Assembly: GCA_023410575.1 (NCBI GenBank)
Contig: JAEYPP010000031.1
Location: 1 to 64,000 of the forward strand
Length of the DNA: 64,000 nt
From: Bacillota bacterium
GTDB lineage: Bacteria; Bacillota; Clostridia; Lachnospirales; Lachnospiraceae
Reading direction: 5' to 3'
The position numbers were made by a program, and so were the translations under genes. This document shows positions 43,832 through 53,500 of the stretch, one piece after another (the first letter of the stretch is position 1; every line of letters begins with the position of its first letter). The notes under the pieces were generated by a model. That model saw nothing but the letters and a program-made list of their open reading frames with translations, ran no database searches and was not told where the DNA came from.

Positions 43832-45118
43832 ATGGGAAATAATGCTTATAATCCTTTTGAAACTGCGCAGCTTCAATTTGACAATGTAGCTGACAAACTT
43901 GATTTGGATCAAGCGACTCGCCAATTGCTTCGTCAGCCAAGTCGTGAATATCATTTCACGATACCAGTAAAAATGGATGATGGAACGACGAAGGTATTTA
44001 ATGGTTATCGTATTCAACACAATGATGCAAGAGGTCCAGCAAAGGGAGGAATCCGCTTTCATCCACAGGAAACAATTGATACCATTCGAGCACTTTCAAT
44101 GTGGATGACATGGAAATGTGCAGTTGTAGACATTCCTCTTGGTGGAGGTAAGGGTGGTGTTATTTGTGATCCACATAACCTTTCCTTAGGCGAGCAAGAA
44201 AGATTATGTCGTGGTTTTGTTAGACAGCTTGCCAAAAATATCGGACCTTTATCTGATGTACCAGCACCAGATGTTATGACAAATGGACAACATATGCTTT
44301 GGATGATGGATGAATTTGAAGTAATTCATGGTGGACATTATCCTGGAGTTATTACTGGTAAACCAGTCGGAATGGGTGGATCTTTAGGACGTACCGAAGC
44401 TACTGGATATGGTGTGATTTATACATTAAGAGAAGCATTGAAGCAACTTAATATCGATATCACAACTAGTACAGCAAGTCTTCAAGGTTTTGGTAATGTT
44501 GCAGAATATGCAGCACGTCTTTACACTGAATTAGGTGGTAAGATTGTAGCGATTTCTAGCTGGGATAATTCCGATAAGAAATCTTATACTTTCCGTAATT
44601 TAAACGGTCTTGATATTGATAAGATGGTTGGTATCAAAGACTCTTATGGTACTATTGATAAAGTAAAAGCAGTTGAACTTGGATGCGAAGTATTACCAGG
44701 TGAAGAGTGGATTGCTCAGGATGTTGATATTCTATTACCTTGTGCATTGGAAAATCAGCTTACTCCAGAAACCTTTGCTAAAGTTAGCAAGCAAGTAAAA
44801 GTTATTTGTGAGGGAGCTAATGGCCCTACAACACCAGATTGCGATGAATTAATTAAGGCTAGAAATATCTATCTAATTCCTGACTTTTTATGTAATGCTG
44901 GTGGTGTTACATGTAGTTATTTTGAACAGATTCAATGTAATATGAATTACTTCTGGTCAAAAGAAGAAGTATTAGAAAAATTAGATTTTAAAATGACAAG
45001 TGCATTTACTGCAGTACATAAGCTTGCTAAGGAAAAAGGCTTGTATATGAGAGATGCAGCGTATGTAATTGCAATTAATCGTGTTGCAGATGCTGTTAAA
45101 CTTCGCGGCTGGATATAA
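43832..45118 (+). CDS. gdhA: Glutamate dehydrogenase
   Basis: A 428-residue Glu/Leu/Phe/Val dehydrogenase that interconverts glutamate and 2-oxoglutarate plus ammonia. The active-site region is DARGPAKGGIRFHPQE and WMTWKCAVVDIPLGGGKGGV with the catalytic Lys residues. APDVMTNGQHMLWMMDEFE follows, and the Rossmann glycine motif is QGFGNVAEYAARL. Cofactor preference was not determined. ATG 43832 follows CGAGGAGAC; upstream in-frame codons overlap the promoter. A terminator follows. Confidence 0.95.
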   Translation: MGNNAYNPFETAQLQFDNVADKLDLDQATRQLLRQPSREYHFTIPVKMDDGTTKVFNGYRIQHNDARGPAKGGIRFHPQETIDTIRALSMWMTWKCAVVDIPLGGGKGGVICDPHNLSLGEQERLCRGFVRQLAKNIGPLSDVPAPDVMTNGQHMLWMMDEFEVIHGGHYPGVITGKPVGMGGSLGRTEATGYGVIYTLREALKQLNIDITTSTASLQGFGNVAEYAARLYTELGGKIVAISSWDNSDKKSYTFRNLNGLDIDKMVGIKDSYGTIDKVKAVELGCEVLPGEEWIAQDVDILLPCALENQLTPETFAKVSKQVKVICEGANGPTTPDCDELIKARNIYLIPDFLCNAGGVTCSYFEQIQCNMNYFWSKEEVLEKLDFKMTSAFTAVHKLAKEKGLYMRDAAYVIAINRVADAVKLRGWI

Positions 45119-45129
45119 TCCTTACTTTT

Positions 45130-45164
45130 TTAGACTATATGCTTTTGCTATAGTCTAAAATTTT
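45130..45164 (+). terminator. Terminator of gdh
   Basis: TAGACTATA (45131-45139) pairs with TATAGTCTA (45149-45157), then AAAATTTTAT. The T-tract is imperfect, so some readthrough into the next gene is possible. Confidence 0.7.
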
Positions 45165-45215
45165 ATCTTAAATTAGCATAATTGTGTAGTATAAAGAAAT
45201 TAAGGAGTAATGGAG

Positions 45216-48200
45216 ATGGATCGATACAAAAATCAAGATATGGAGGTTTTGGTCGAAAGGGCAAAGGAATTGGAATGTTTCTACTTAGTAGATGAAGCAC
45301 TCACTATCCCTTCACTTGCAGATAGTTTATTAAAAGTCACAGCAGTAACACCAGTCGGGTTTCATGATTACAAACAGTGCTCGGTTTACATTGAATTAGA
45401 TGGCAAAATGTATGCTACCCAGCCAATGATAACGGATGGTCATACATTACAATCTGAGATTATACTTAATGAAGCTTCTCGTGGATATATTAAAGCAATG
45501 TATCCAAAGCATATTACTTTTGTTAATGACCCAATCTTTCTTCCAGAAGAGCAGAGATTACTCGACTCCGTTGCGAATCGTATTGCAGATCGACTTTATA
45601 AAGATAATATTCAACCAAAAAGTAGAATCCGTGGTGATTGGGAAGCAATCGTTACTTTATTACAGAATACAGATCAAGAGATGCTTCTTTATGTATGTGA
45701 AAAAATGCTTGCCCATCTCGTCCGTACGAGTCCTAATCTGGTGAGTGACATATTTAGTACAATGGGCTGGGAAAAGTATCGACTTCACGGAGAAATTAAT
45801 TTCCCATTGGAAACAATACCAGCTTTTGATGTAACACGTTTGAGTCAGCGACTATTCTCTTATGCCAGCTCCTGCCTCGAAGACGACAGCATCTATAAAT
45901 TTATCAACTTATGGATTTATCAAGGGAAAACATATGAACTTATTAAAAAAATAGATAGAAAAGATGCTGACGTAAAAGATATTATCCATGCCCTGTCGCA
46001 ATATATGAATGCAGTGAAGGGTAATGAGATGGTGAGTGAAGCGACAAAGAGATGGCTGACGGTAGAATTAATCCAGAGATTTTTAACGGATAAACCATCA
46101 TTAATCGCGAATGCTCAAAAATATATATCAGTGGAGGCACTTTGCAATCTTCTTAATAGTGTCATCTGTTCTCCGAAAAGTATTGGAAAAATCGGAGGAA
46201 AGGGTACAGGCTTCTTCATTGCAAATCAGATCATAGCGTCTCATATAAAAGAGCATCCAGATTTTGCTAATGTAAAAGTTCCTAGAACTTGGTATATCTC
46301 CTCGGATGAATTATCTAATCTGATTGCGCGTAATGGATTAGATGAATTAAACGAACATAAGTATCGAGACATTCTTGAGATTAGAACAAGTTATCCTAGA
46401 ATTATTCAGATGCTTAAAAATTCGCAATTTTCATCGTATATCCTAAATGAATTTGGACAGATATTAGATAGCTGTACCGACCGACCATTAATTATTCGCT
46501 CCTCTAGTTTACTAGAAGACCAAATAGATACTTCCTTTTCGGGCAAATATAAAAGCCTCTTTATAACGAATGTTGGTACGAAGGAAGAAAGACAGCAGCA
46601 GCTAGTAGAAGGCGTGCTGGAAGTTTATGCTTCCTTATTCAATCCAGACTCCATCCAATATCGAAAAGAACGAAAACTTATTGACTGTTCCGAACAGATG
46701 GGTATCATGATTCAAGAAGTAGTTGGAACTAGAGTGGGGCCTTATTTCTTTCCACTCTATGCAGGGGTTGCTTTTAGTAATAATGAGCTTCGATGGTCTC
46801 CTAGAATAAAGCGAGAAGATGGTTTATTACGAATGGTAATGGGATTAGGAACTAGAGCTGTGGATCGAATTGGAGATGATTATCCAATCTTAGTATCTCC
46901 TGGACAGCCAAACCTTTTAGTAAACCATACAGCTTTTGATTTATTAAGATACTCGCCTCAAATGATGGATGTCTTAGATGTAGAAAATAATCGTTTTTTA
47001 ACTTTACCGATTTCTGATGTAATGAAACAATATGGAAGTCAAATTCCTCATGTTAATTATGTAGCTTCTGCATTAAAAGAAGATTTAATTGTTGGTGTTA
47101 ATTCGTTGATGACAGATTTTAAATCAGATGAGATTGTCATTACCTTTCATCATTTAATAAAAAATACACCAATGGTAAAACAAATGCAGTCGATCTTACT
47201 CTTGCTAAAGGAAAAACTAGGGTATCCTGTGGATGTTGAATTTGCCAGTGATGGGGATAATATATACTTGCTGCAATGCCGTCCACAAAGTAGGAATTAT
47301 GACGATAAGGCAGTCGCAATTCCTCCAAACATTGCTTATCAAAAAACGATATTTACAGCGAATAAGTATATTTCTAATGGTAAGGTAACTTCAGTTAAAA
47401 CAGTAGTCTATGTGGATCCATTAGAGTATAGAGAACTAGAGAAGTATGAAGATTTAGTCAATGTAGCATATGCAATTAGCCAGCTAAACAGTATTCTTCC
47501 TCGTAAAAGCTTTATATTAATGGGACCAGGACGGTGGGGAAGCCGAGGAGATATTAAGTTAGGAGTTCCAGTAGCTTATTCTGATATCAATAATACTGCT
47601 ATGTTAATTGAAATTGCTATGGAGAAGTCAAAATTTCAGCCTGAACTTTCCTTTGGTACTCATTTCTTTCAAGATTTGGTCGAAGAAAATATTAAGTATC
47701 TTCCACTCTACCCAGAAGATCATCAAGTTATTTTTAATCAATCATTTTTTTCTAACAGTAGAAATTCTCTAGGAGATATCGTTCCTTCCTATGCTTATTT
47801 AAGTAATGTGATTAAAGTAATTCAAGTGGAAGAGACTTTTTTTGATCAAGAATTGGTTATATTAATGAGTGCTGATTTAGAAAAAGCGATAGCCTATCTA
47901 GAATCTCCAACAAAACATGCAAGTGCAGGCAATTTAGAACAAGAAATGGAGAACTTAGTAGAAGATCAGGAAGACTATGGCTGGAAATGGCGTCATTATA
48001 TGGCAGAACAAATAGCAGCGACAATGGATATGGAGTGTTTAGGAGTAAAGGGAATTTATCTATTCGGAAGTACAAATAACTGTTCTGCAAGATGTAACAG
48101 TGACATTGACTTGATTATTCACATTGATGGTGAGGAAGAAAAGAGAGAGAGATTATCAGACTGGCTTCAAGGATGGAGTATGGCTTTATCACAGATGAAT

Positions 48201-48341
48201 TATCTCAAAACAGGCTATCAGTCCAATGGTTTACTTGATGTTCATTATGTGACAGATCAAGATATTCTTAACAAAACATCATATGCAGTAAAAATTAGCT
48301 CAATTTATGACCCTGTATTACCGCTTCGTATTCGCCAATAG
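45216..48341 (+). CDS. PEP-synthase-like ATP-grasp protein fused to a nucleotidyltransferase domain
   Basis: A 1041-residue cytoplasmic protein. Residues 1-300 are helical and unrecognised. An ATP-grasp domain like the N-terminal half of PEP synthase/PPDK follows (IGKIGGKGTGFFIANQI, about 325; LIIRSSSLLEDQIDTSFSGK, about 427; MIQEVVGTRVGPY, about 490; VDVEFASDGDNIYLLQCRPQ, about 672). The mobile phospho-His and PEP domains are absent. Next is FILMGPGRWGSRGD with FGTHFFQDLVEEN, a block found in large uncharacterised PEP-binding proteins. The C-terminus has a nucleotidyltransferase motif, LFGSTNNCSARCNSDIDLII (about 950), with GS and DxD intact. The reaction is unknown. ATG 45216 is 8 nt after AAGGAG; ATG 45210 is too close. 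Confidence 0.8.
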   Translation: MDRYKNQDMEVLVERAKELECFYLVDEALTIPSLADSLLKVTAVTPVGFHDYKQCSVYIELDGKMYATQPMITDGHTLQSEIILNEASRGYIKAMYPKHITFVNDPIFLPEEQRLLDSVANRIADRLYKDNIQPKSRIRGDWEAIVTLLQNTDQEMLLYVCEKMLAHLVRTSPNLVSDIFSTMGWEKYRLHGEINFPLETIPAFDVTRLSQRLFSYASSCLEDDSIYKFINLWIYQGKTYELIKKIDRKDADVKDIIHALSQYMNAVKGNEMVSEATKRWLTVELIQRFLTDKPSLIANAQKYISVEALCNLLNSVICSPKSIGKIGGKGTGFFIANQIIASHIKEHPDFANVKVPRTWYISSDELSNLIARNGLDELNEHKYRDILEIRTSYPRIIQMLKNSQFSSYILNEFGQILDSCTDRPLIIRSSSLLEDQIDTSFSGKYKSLFITNVGTKEERQQQLVEGVLEVYASLFNPDSIQYRKERKLIDCSEQMGIMIQEVVGTRVGPYFFPLYAGVAFSNNELRWSPRIKREDGLLRMVMGLGTRAVDRIGDDYPILVSPGQPNLLVNHTAFDLLRYSPQMMDVLDVENNRFLTLPISDVMKQYGSQIPHVNYVASALKEDLIVGVNSLMTDFKSDEIVITFHHLIKNTPMVKQMQSILLLLKEKLGYPVDVEFASDGDNIYLLQCRPQSRNYDDKAVAIPPNIAYQKTIFTANKYISNGKVTSVKTVVYVDPLEYRELEKYEDLVNVAYAISQLNSILPRKSFILMGPGRWGSRGDIKLGVPVAYSDINNTAMLIEIAMEKSKFQPELSFGTHFFQDLVEENIKYLPLYPEDHQVIFNQSFFSNSRNSLGDIVPSYAYLSNVIKVIQVEETFFDQELVILMSADLEKAIAYLESPTKHASAGNLEQEMENLVEDQEDYGWKWRHYMAEQIAATMDMECLGVKGIYLFGSTNNCSARCNSDIDLIIHIDGEEEKRERLSDWLQGWSMALSQMNYLKTGYQSNGLLDVHYVTDQDILNKTSYAVKISSIYDPVLPLRIRQ

Positions 48342-48357
48342 AGAAAGAAGTCATGAC

Positions 48358-48559
48358 GTCATTTTGCACAAAGGAAATGTTAGGAGTATGGGATGGCAAA
48401 TATAATTTATACGCAACACGCTTTCGCTTGAATGAAGTTCGTAACGGTACATAAGGGCCTAAAATACAGGCCCTAAGTACCGACGACTTCATAACAGTAT
48501 GCTCCTAAATTATATTTGTCATCCCATTTTTTGGCGAGTCTATTTATGTGCAAAATGAC
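48358..48559. repeat. Fold-back element R2, copy B
   Basis: A 202-nt element with perfect 13-nt inverted ends GTCATTTTGCACA (48358-48370) and TGTGCAAAATGAC (48547-48559). The arm 48389-48409 pairs with 48506-48526 (21 bp, one G-T). The inner core with CGGTAC/GTACCG and AGGGCCT/AGGCCCT is as in copy A. It starts 16 nt after the stop of the PEP/nucleotidyltransferase gene, which has no other terminator. Confidence 0.9.
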
Positions 48560-48599
48560 AAGTGAAGTTATGAAAAAGTCCTTAAGAAAGAAGTCAGAC

Positions 48600-48799
48600 G
48601 TCATTTTGCACAAGGAAATGTATTGAGTATGGGATGAAAAATATAATTTATAGGCAACACGCTTTCGCTTGAATGAAGTACGTAGCGGTACATAAGGGCC
48701 TAAAATACAGGCCCTAAGTACCGACGACTTCATAACAGTATGCGCCTAAATTATATTTGGCATCCCATTGTCAGTAAGTCTATTTACGTGTAAAATGAG
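48600..48799. repeat. Fold-back element R2, copy C
   Basis: A direct neighbour of copy B, about 240 nt further on and in the same orientation. Its left end repeats GTCATTTTGCACA; the right end is CGTGTAAAATGAG, with two differences from perfect. The arm 48630-48650 pairs with 48747-48767 with two mismatches. Flanking bases outside the inverted ends (AAGAAGTCA.. and ..GAAGTTAT) are also shared with B, so the unit that duplicated is slightly longer than the inverted repeat. Nothing else is seen between C and mntP. Confidence 0.9.
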
Positions 48800-48888
48800 G
48801 AATGAAGTTATAGAAAAGTACTTTTATGGAATCAGAGGGTTCATCAATTCATAAATTAGAATAGTAGGTATATGAGAGGAAAAAAGTA

Positions 48889-49476
48889 ATGGGAATTATT
48901 GAATTACTATTTCTTGCAGTCGGATTATCAATGGATGCATTTGCTGTATCTATATGCAAGGGATTAGCAATGAAAAAAATTGATTTGAAAAAGGCTGCAA
49001 TTTGCGGGATATGGTTTGGTGGATTCCAGGCATTAATGCCAATGATTGGTTATCTGTTAGGTTCACAGTTTGCTGGATATGTTACTTCATTTACACCTTG
49101 GATTGCATTTATCTTACTATCATTGATTGGTGGCAATATGATAAAAGAGGCCTTTTCCAAAGAGGAAGAATGTGTGTGTGTGAAACTCGATGGAAAGACA
49201 ATGTTTATCATGGCAGTTGCCACAAGTATTGATGCCCTTGCAGTAGGTGTTACCTTTGCGTGTGTTCCTGTTCAAGTAGTTACAACCTTAAATACCATGC
49301 TAAATACGGTAATAGCGGTATGCATGATAGGAATTATAACCTTTATCTTATCTTGTTTTGGTGTTAAGGTTGGAAATGTATTTGGCACAAAATATGAGAA
49401 GAAAGCAGAGTTAGCTGGTGGAATCATTCTAATTTGTCTGGGGTTGAAGATATTAATAGAATTCCTTCTTTCATAA
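48889..49476 (+). CDS. mntP: Manganese efflux pump MntP
   Basis: A 195-residue protein with six membrane segments. It has the MntP signatures AVGLSMDAFAVSICKGLAM (first half) and VATSIDALAVGVTFACVPV (second half), whose aspartates are part of the ion path. It exports Mn2+ to prevent toxicity. A manganese (yybP-ykoY) riboswitch often precedes mntP, but I see none here; upstream are the R2 elements. AGAGGAAAAAAG precedes the ATG. Confidence 0.94.
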   Translation: MGIIELLFLAVGLSMDAFAVSICKGLAMKKIDLKKAAICGIWFGGFQALMPMIGYLLGSQFAGYVTSFTPWIAFILLSLIGGNMIKEAFSKEEECVCVKLDGKTMFIMAVATSIDALAVGVTFACVPVQVVTTLNTMLNTVIAVCMIGIITFILSCFGVKVGNVFGTKYEKKAELAGGIILICLGLKILIEFLLS

Positions 49477-49522
49477 TTTGCTCCACAGAGGATGTGTAAC
49501 TAGGATTAACATATTTAATTGT

Positions 49523-49687
49523 CTGTCGCACAAAGGGCAGTATGAATAAAGAATGAAGGGTGATGGTATATTTTCGCTGTAGCGCGATGGAAACAAGCCC
49601 CACAAAGTGCGTGTGGGGACTTGTCAGGCACTCCGAAAAATACCATCGCCCTTCATTCTTTTATACAATATTCAGCTTGTGCGACAG
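49523..49687. repeat. Fold-back element R3, copy D
   Basis: A 165-nt element with perfect 11-nt inverted ends CTGTCGCACAA (49523-49533) and TTGTGCGACAG (49677-49687). A 22-bp stem joins 49548-49569 with 49640-49661 (one G-T), then TTTTCG (49571-49576) pairs with CGAAAA (49634-49639). The apical hairpin is ACAAGCCCCACA (49593-49604) with TGTGGGGACTTGT (49612-49624). The core is related to element E at 26.2 kb; the outer stem is not. It fills most of the 300-nt gap between mntP and the next gene. Confidence 0.88.
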
Positions 49688-49776
49688 TCCCATCTTATAA
49701 CATATAAAAATATATTGTATGTTATGGGATTGAATGATACTATAATCTGGTAGAAAATAATAGCGAGGTAGAATCA

Positions 49777-50172
49777 ATGACAGGAAATCAACTTAAGATT
49801 ACATATAAGATTTTTTTAGAAGCAGAAGATATTAAGGGAAGTAGAATCCTTTCCACAAAAACATTTGTGACCAATTTTTTTAGAAACTGTAAAAATGTAT
49901 ATCTTAATCATATTAATATAGAAGATGAATGTGATCTTGAAGAATATATTCTTCGCCTTTATGTCGACCAAGTAATTGAAGAAGAATGTAGATGTATGAA
50001 AGACGCAGAGAATTTTATCACTGATATGGCAGAATTTTTGGATCGACTTGCGCAAGCCCAATCATTTTTGGATATCGAAGGCAATTTTACGATTGAGTAT
50101 CAAGGCAATAAAGATGCTTATCAGTTTAAGTCTGAAGAAGGTCAAAACTACTGTGAGTTTATGATAATATAG
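49777..50172 (+). CDS. Hypothetical protein
   Basis: A 131-residue soluble acidic protein I do not recognise. It has alternating strand and helix character, with an amphipathic helical stretch EECRCMKDAENFITDMAEFLDRLAQAQ (about 69-95) and a C-terminal strand region FTIEYQGNKDAYQF. A TATAAT-like sequence upstream and AGCGAGGTAG before the ATG support expression. It precedes a cupin gene by 47 nt and may share its transcript. Confidence 0.6.
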   Translation: MTGNQLKITYKIFLEAEDIKGSRILSTKTFVTNFFRNCKNVYLNHINIEDECDLEEYILRLYVDQVIEEECRCMKDAENFITDMAEFLDRLAQAQSFLDIEGNFTIEYQGNKDAYQFKSEEGQNYCEFMII

Positions 50173-50219
50173 GGAAGTAAGTAGAGGTAATAACAAAGAG
50201 GAAAAAGGAGTTGGTGTTC

Positions 50220-50549
50220 ATGATACTTGGTTTTAAGGAAATGCCATTAACAATATTGAAGAATTTTTATGATGGGGAGAAAGAACTTTCCGCTCATATG
50301 TATCGCGATGAGAAAAATAAAATTTTATTAGGAACGCTTGAGACAGGAGCTTCCATTGGCTTACATACTCATGAGACAAGCAGTGAAATCATTTACTTTG
50401 TACAGGGAACTGGCAAGGTGATTTGTGATGGAGTAGAGGAAAAAGTCAGCGCGGGTTTATGCCATTATTGCCCGAAGGGACATACACATAGTCTGATTAA
50501 CGATAGTGAGGAAGATTTAGTATTTTTTGCAGTTGTTCCAGAACAATAA
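50220..50549 (+). CDS. Cupin-domain protein
   Basis: A 109-residue single beta-barrel cupin. Motif 1 is IGLHTHETSSEIIYFVQGTG with metal-ligand His and Glu residues, and motif 2 is HYCPKGHTHSLIN. Such small proteins bind metals or small ligands; the function is unknown. ATG 50220 is nine bases after AAAGGAG; the upstream in-frame TTG/GTG codons lie too close to it. Confidence 0.88.
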   Translation: MILGFKEMPLTILKNFYDGEKELSAHMYRDEKNKILLGTLETGASIGLHTHETSSEIIYFVQGTGKVICDGVEEKVSAGLCHYCPKGHTHSLINDSEEDLVFFAVVPEQ

Positions 50550-50592
50550 ATCGTAAAAATCGATTCATCTAGTATCATTCATGGAGGTAGCA

Positions 50593-53500
50593 ATGGAGAT
50601 AGGTCAGTTAAATATATTTCATAAGACAACGACAAGTTGGTTTTCGAAGTATTTGGGAAAGCCTACAAAAGTGCAGGAAAAAGCTTGGCCAGCCATTGCT
50701 AAGGGAGAAGATACGTTAGTTGTAGCTCCTACTGGTACTGGTAAAACTTTATCTGCATTTTTAGTATTCATTGATCAGTTAAAAGAAAAGGCAAGGAATG
50801 GACAACTAGAGCAAGAGTTACAGGTCATTTATATTTCACCTTTAAAATCTCTTGCGGGAGATATACGTGAGAACTTGAAAACTCCATTGGATGGAATACG
50901 TGAGGTGGAGAGAGAACAAGGGGAGCAGAGCTATTCCATAGATGTTGCATTGCGCACAGGTGATACAACCTCAAAGGAACGACGTGATATGTTAAAAAAA
51001 CCACCACATATACTGATCACAACACCAGAATCTCTCTACTTATTACTTACAAGTAAATCAGGAAAAGGGTTATTAAAAACAGCAAAAGTCATTATCATTG
51101 ATGAGATACATGCAATGATTGATACGAAGCGTGGAGCTCATCTGATGTTATCCATTGCGCGATTAGATATGTTATGTAAAAAGCCTTTACAACGGATAGG
51201 GTTATCAGCAACAATAGAGCCAGTGAAACTTGCAGCAAAATACCTATCTCCTAAAAAGGTAGCAATTGTAGCTCCAAAGATGAAAAAAGAAGTTAAGCTA
51301 TTGGTAACAAGCCCTTTAGATTTCGATAATGCAATAGCAAGAAAACCAATTTGGGAGGAATTGGCACAGAAAGTTTATGATCAGTGTAAAAAATCGAAAA
51401 GCGTCATTGCATTTGTGGAAGGAAGAAGATTTGCAGAAAAACTTGCATACTATGTCAATCAACTTGGAGGAGAAGGTTTTGCAAGAACTCATCATGGCAG
51501 CATGTCAAAGGAACAACGCCAAGAAGTGGAACAAGCACTAAGAAGTGGCATACTACGACTCTTATGTGCTACTTCCTCGATGGAACTTGGAATTGATGTT
51601 GGGGATATTGATCAAGTTTTTCAAGTTGGTTGTCCTCGTACGATTTCAAGCACACTACAGCGATTAGGTCGTGCAGGTCATAATCCAAATCGTGTTAGTT
51701 CCATGCAGATGTTTCCACGTGCCTGTGCAGAGGGGCTATATTGTGGGATTACAGCAGAGGTTGCAAGACAAGGCTTAGTAGAAAGTTGCAAGCCACCAAA
51801 GCTCTGTTTTGATGTTTTATCTCAACATTTAGTATCTATGGCAACCGAAGAGGGATATGATGTAGACGATGTAATGCCAATCCTACAAAGGACTTATAGC
51901 TTTGCAGATATTACAAAGGATGAGGTAAAAGAAGTTTTATGTATGCTGGCTGGAGATTATGAGCATAACCGAGACATTCCAGTTCGCCCGAGAATCTTAT
52001 ATGACCGAATTCATGAACACGTTCTTGGGGATGCTTATAGCCGAATGCTCGCAATTTCAGCAGGTGGAACAATTCCTGACAAAGGGATGTATTCTGTAAA
52101 GTCGGAGGACGGTGTTAAACTTGGAGAGTTAGATGAAGAATTCGTATTCGAAGCAAGGGTGGGAGAAAGATTCTTGTTGGGTACCTTTGCGTGGAAAATA
52201 AGTAAAATTGATAAGGATTCAGTAATTGTGACACCAGCAAGTACAACAAATGCAAAATTGCCATTCTGGAAAGGTGAGATGAAGGGAAGGGGTATACAGA
52301 CAGGGATTGCTTTTGGCTCGATTTTTCGAGAGCTTGGCAAAGCATATGAATCAGGTGACTTACTTGAAAAGCTTACGGAATTAGGTTTAGATGATTTCTC
52401 TGCAAAGTCTGCAAAAGAGTTTTTGGAGCGTCAACTCCGGTCCACACAATTACTTCCAGACGATCAGACAATTGTCATCGAGCATTTTAAAGATGAGACT
52501 GGAAACTATCAGATGATGGTGCATTCTGTGTTTGGTCGACAGATTAACGAGCCACTTAGTATTTTAGCCAACCAAGCAGCGAAGCGTATCACTGGGCGCA
52601 ATATCAATCATGTTGCTGATGAAGATGGATTTTTATTATTTCCATACGATGGTTTAGATTTACCGGAAGGTATACTCTATCAAATCACTCCATGGAATGC
52701 GAAGAAGATTTTAGAAGCAGCATTGCTATCCACACCATTATTTAATATGACATTCCGATATAATGCAGGAAGAGCCTTGATGATGGGAGTTAGAAAAGCT
52801 TCACGACAGCCATTATGGGTGCAAAGAATGAGAAGTGCGGAAATGCTAGATTCTTTGATTCATTATGATCAACATCCATTAATGGTGGAAACAAAGAGAG
52901 AATGTTTAGAGGATTATTGGGATGTCCCAGGTGTGATTCATTTATTAAAGAAAATACAAACGGGTGCCATTAAGATACATGAAATAGTCACAGAATTACC
53001 ATCTCCGATGTCTATACCATTTCGTCAACAAACAGAAGGTTCTATGATGTACGATTACGCCCCATCAACGTTAGGAATACAGACATATTCGAAGGAAATG
53101 TTAAATGAAGCTGATTTGGTACCGCCAGAGAAAGAAGAATTAGAACGATTGACGTTACGAACGAATTTACCACAAGATGAGAACCAATTACACTCATTGT
53201 TAATGGCTGAGGGAGATCTTATTGCAGGAGAATTGGAGGTACCGATTGAATGGCTTGAAGCTTTAGCTCATAAAGAAGTAGCAAATTATATTGAGCCTGG
53301 TTTATGGATTGCTGCAGAACACGGACCCTTATATGAGTCGGCCCTTGCTGGACAAGATCGTGAAGAGTTAAAGCATATCCTTCGAAGAGTATTACGTTAC
53401 CGAGGGGCACAATCCATGGGAGATTTGGCAGAACGCTATTTGCTATCAGAGGAAATAATTCAAGCTGTACTCAATGACTTAATTAAAGAACAGCAAGTTA

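Noticed and set aside
48800..48888. Possible manganese (yybP-ykoY) riboswitch before mntP
   Set aside because: The conserved GGGGAGTA-type motifs and paired helices are not present between copy C and the ATG.
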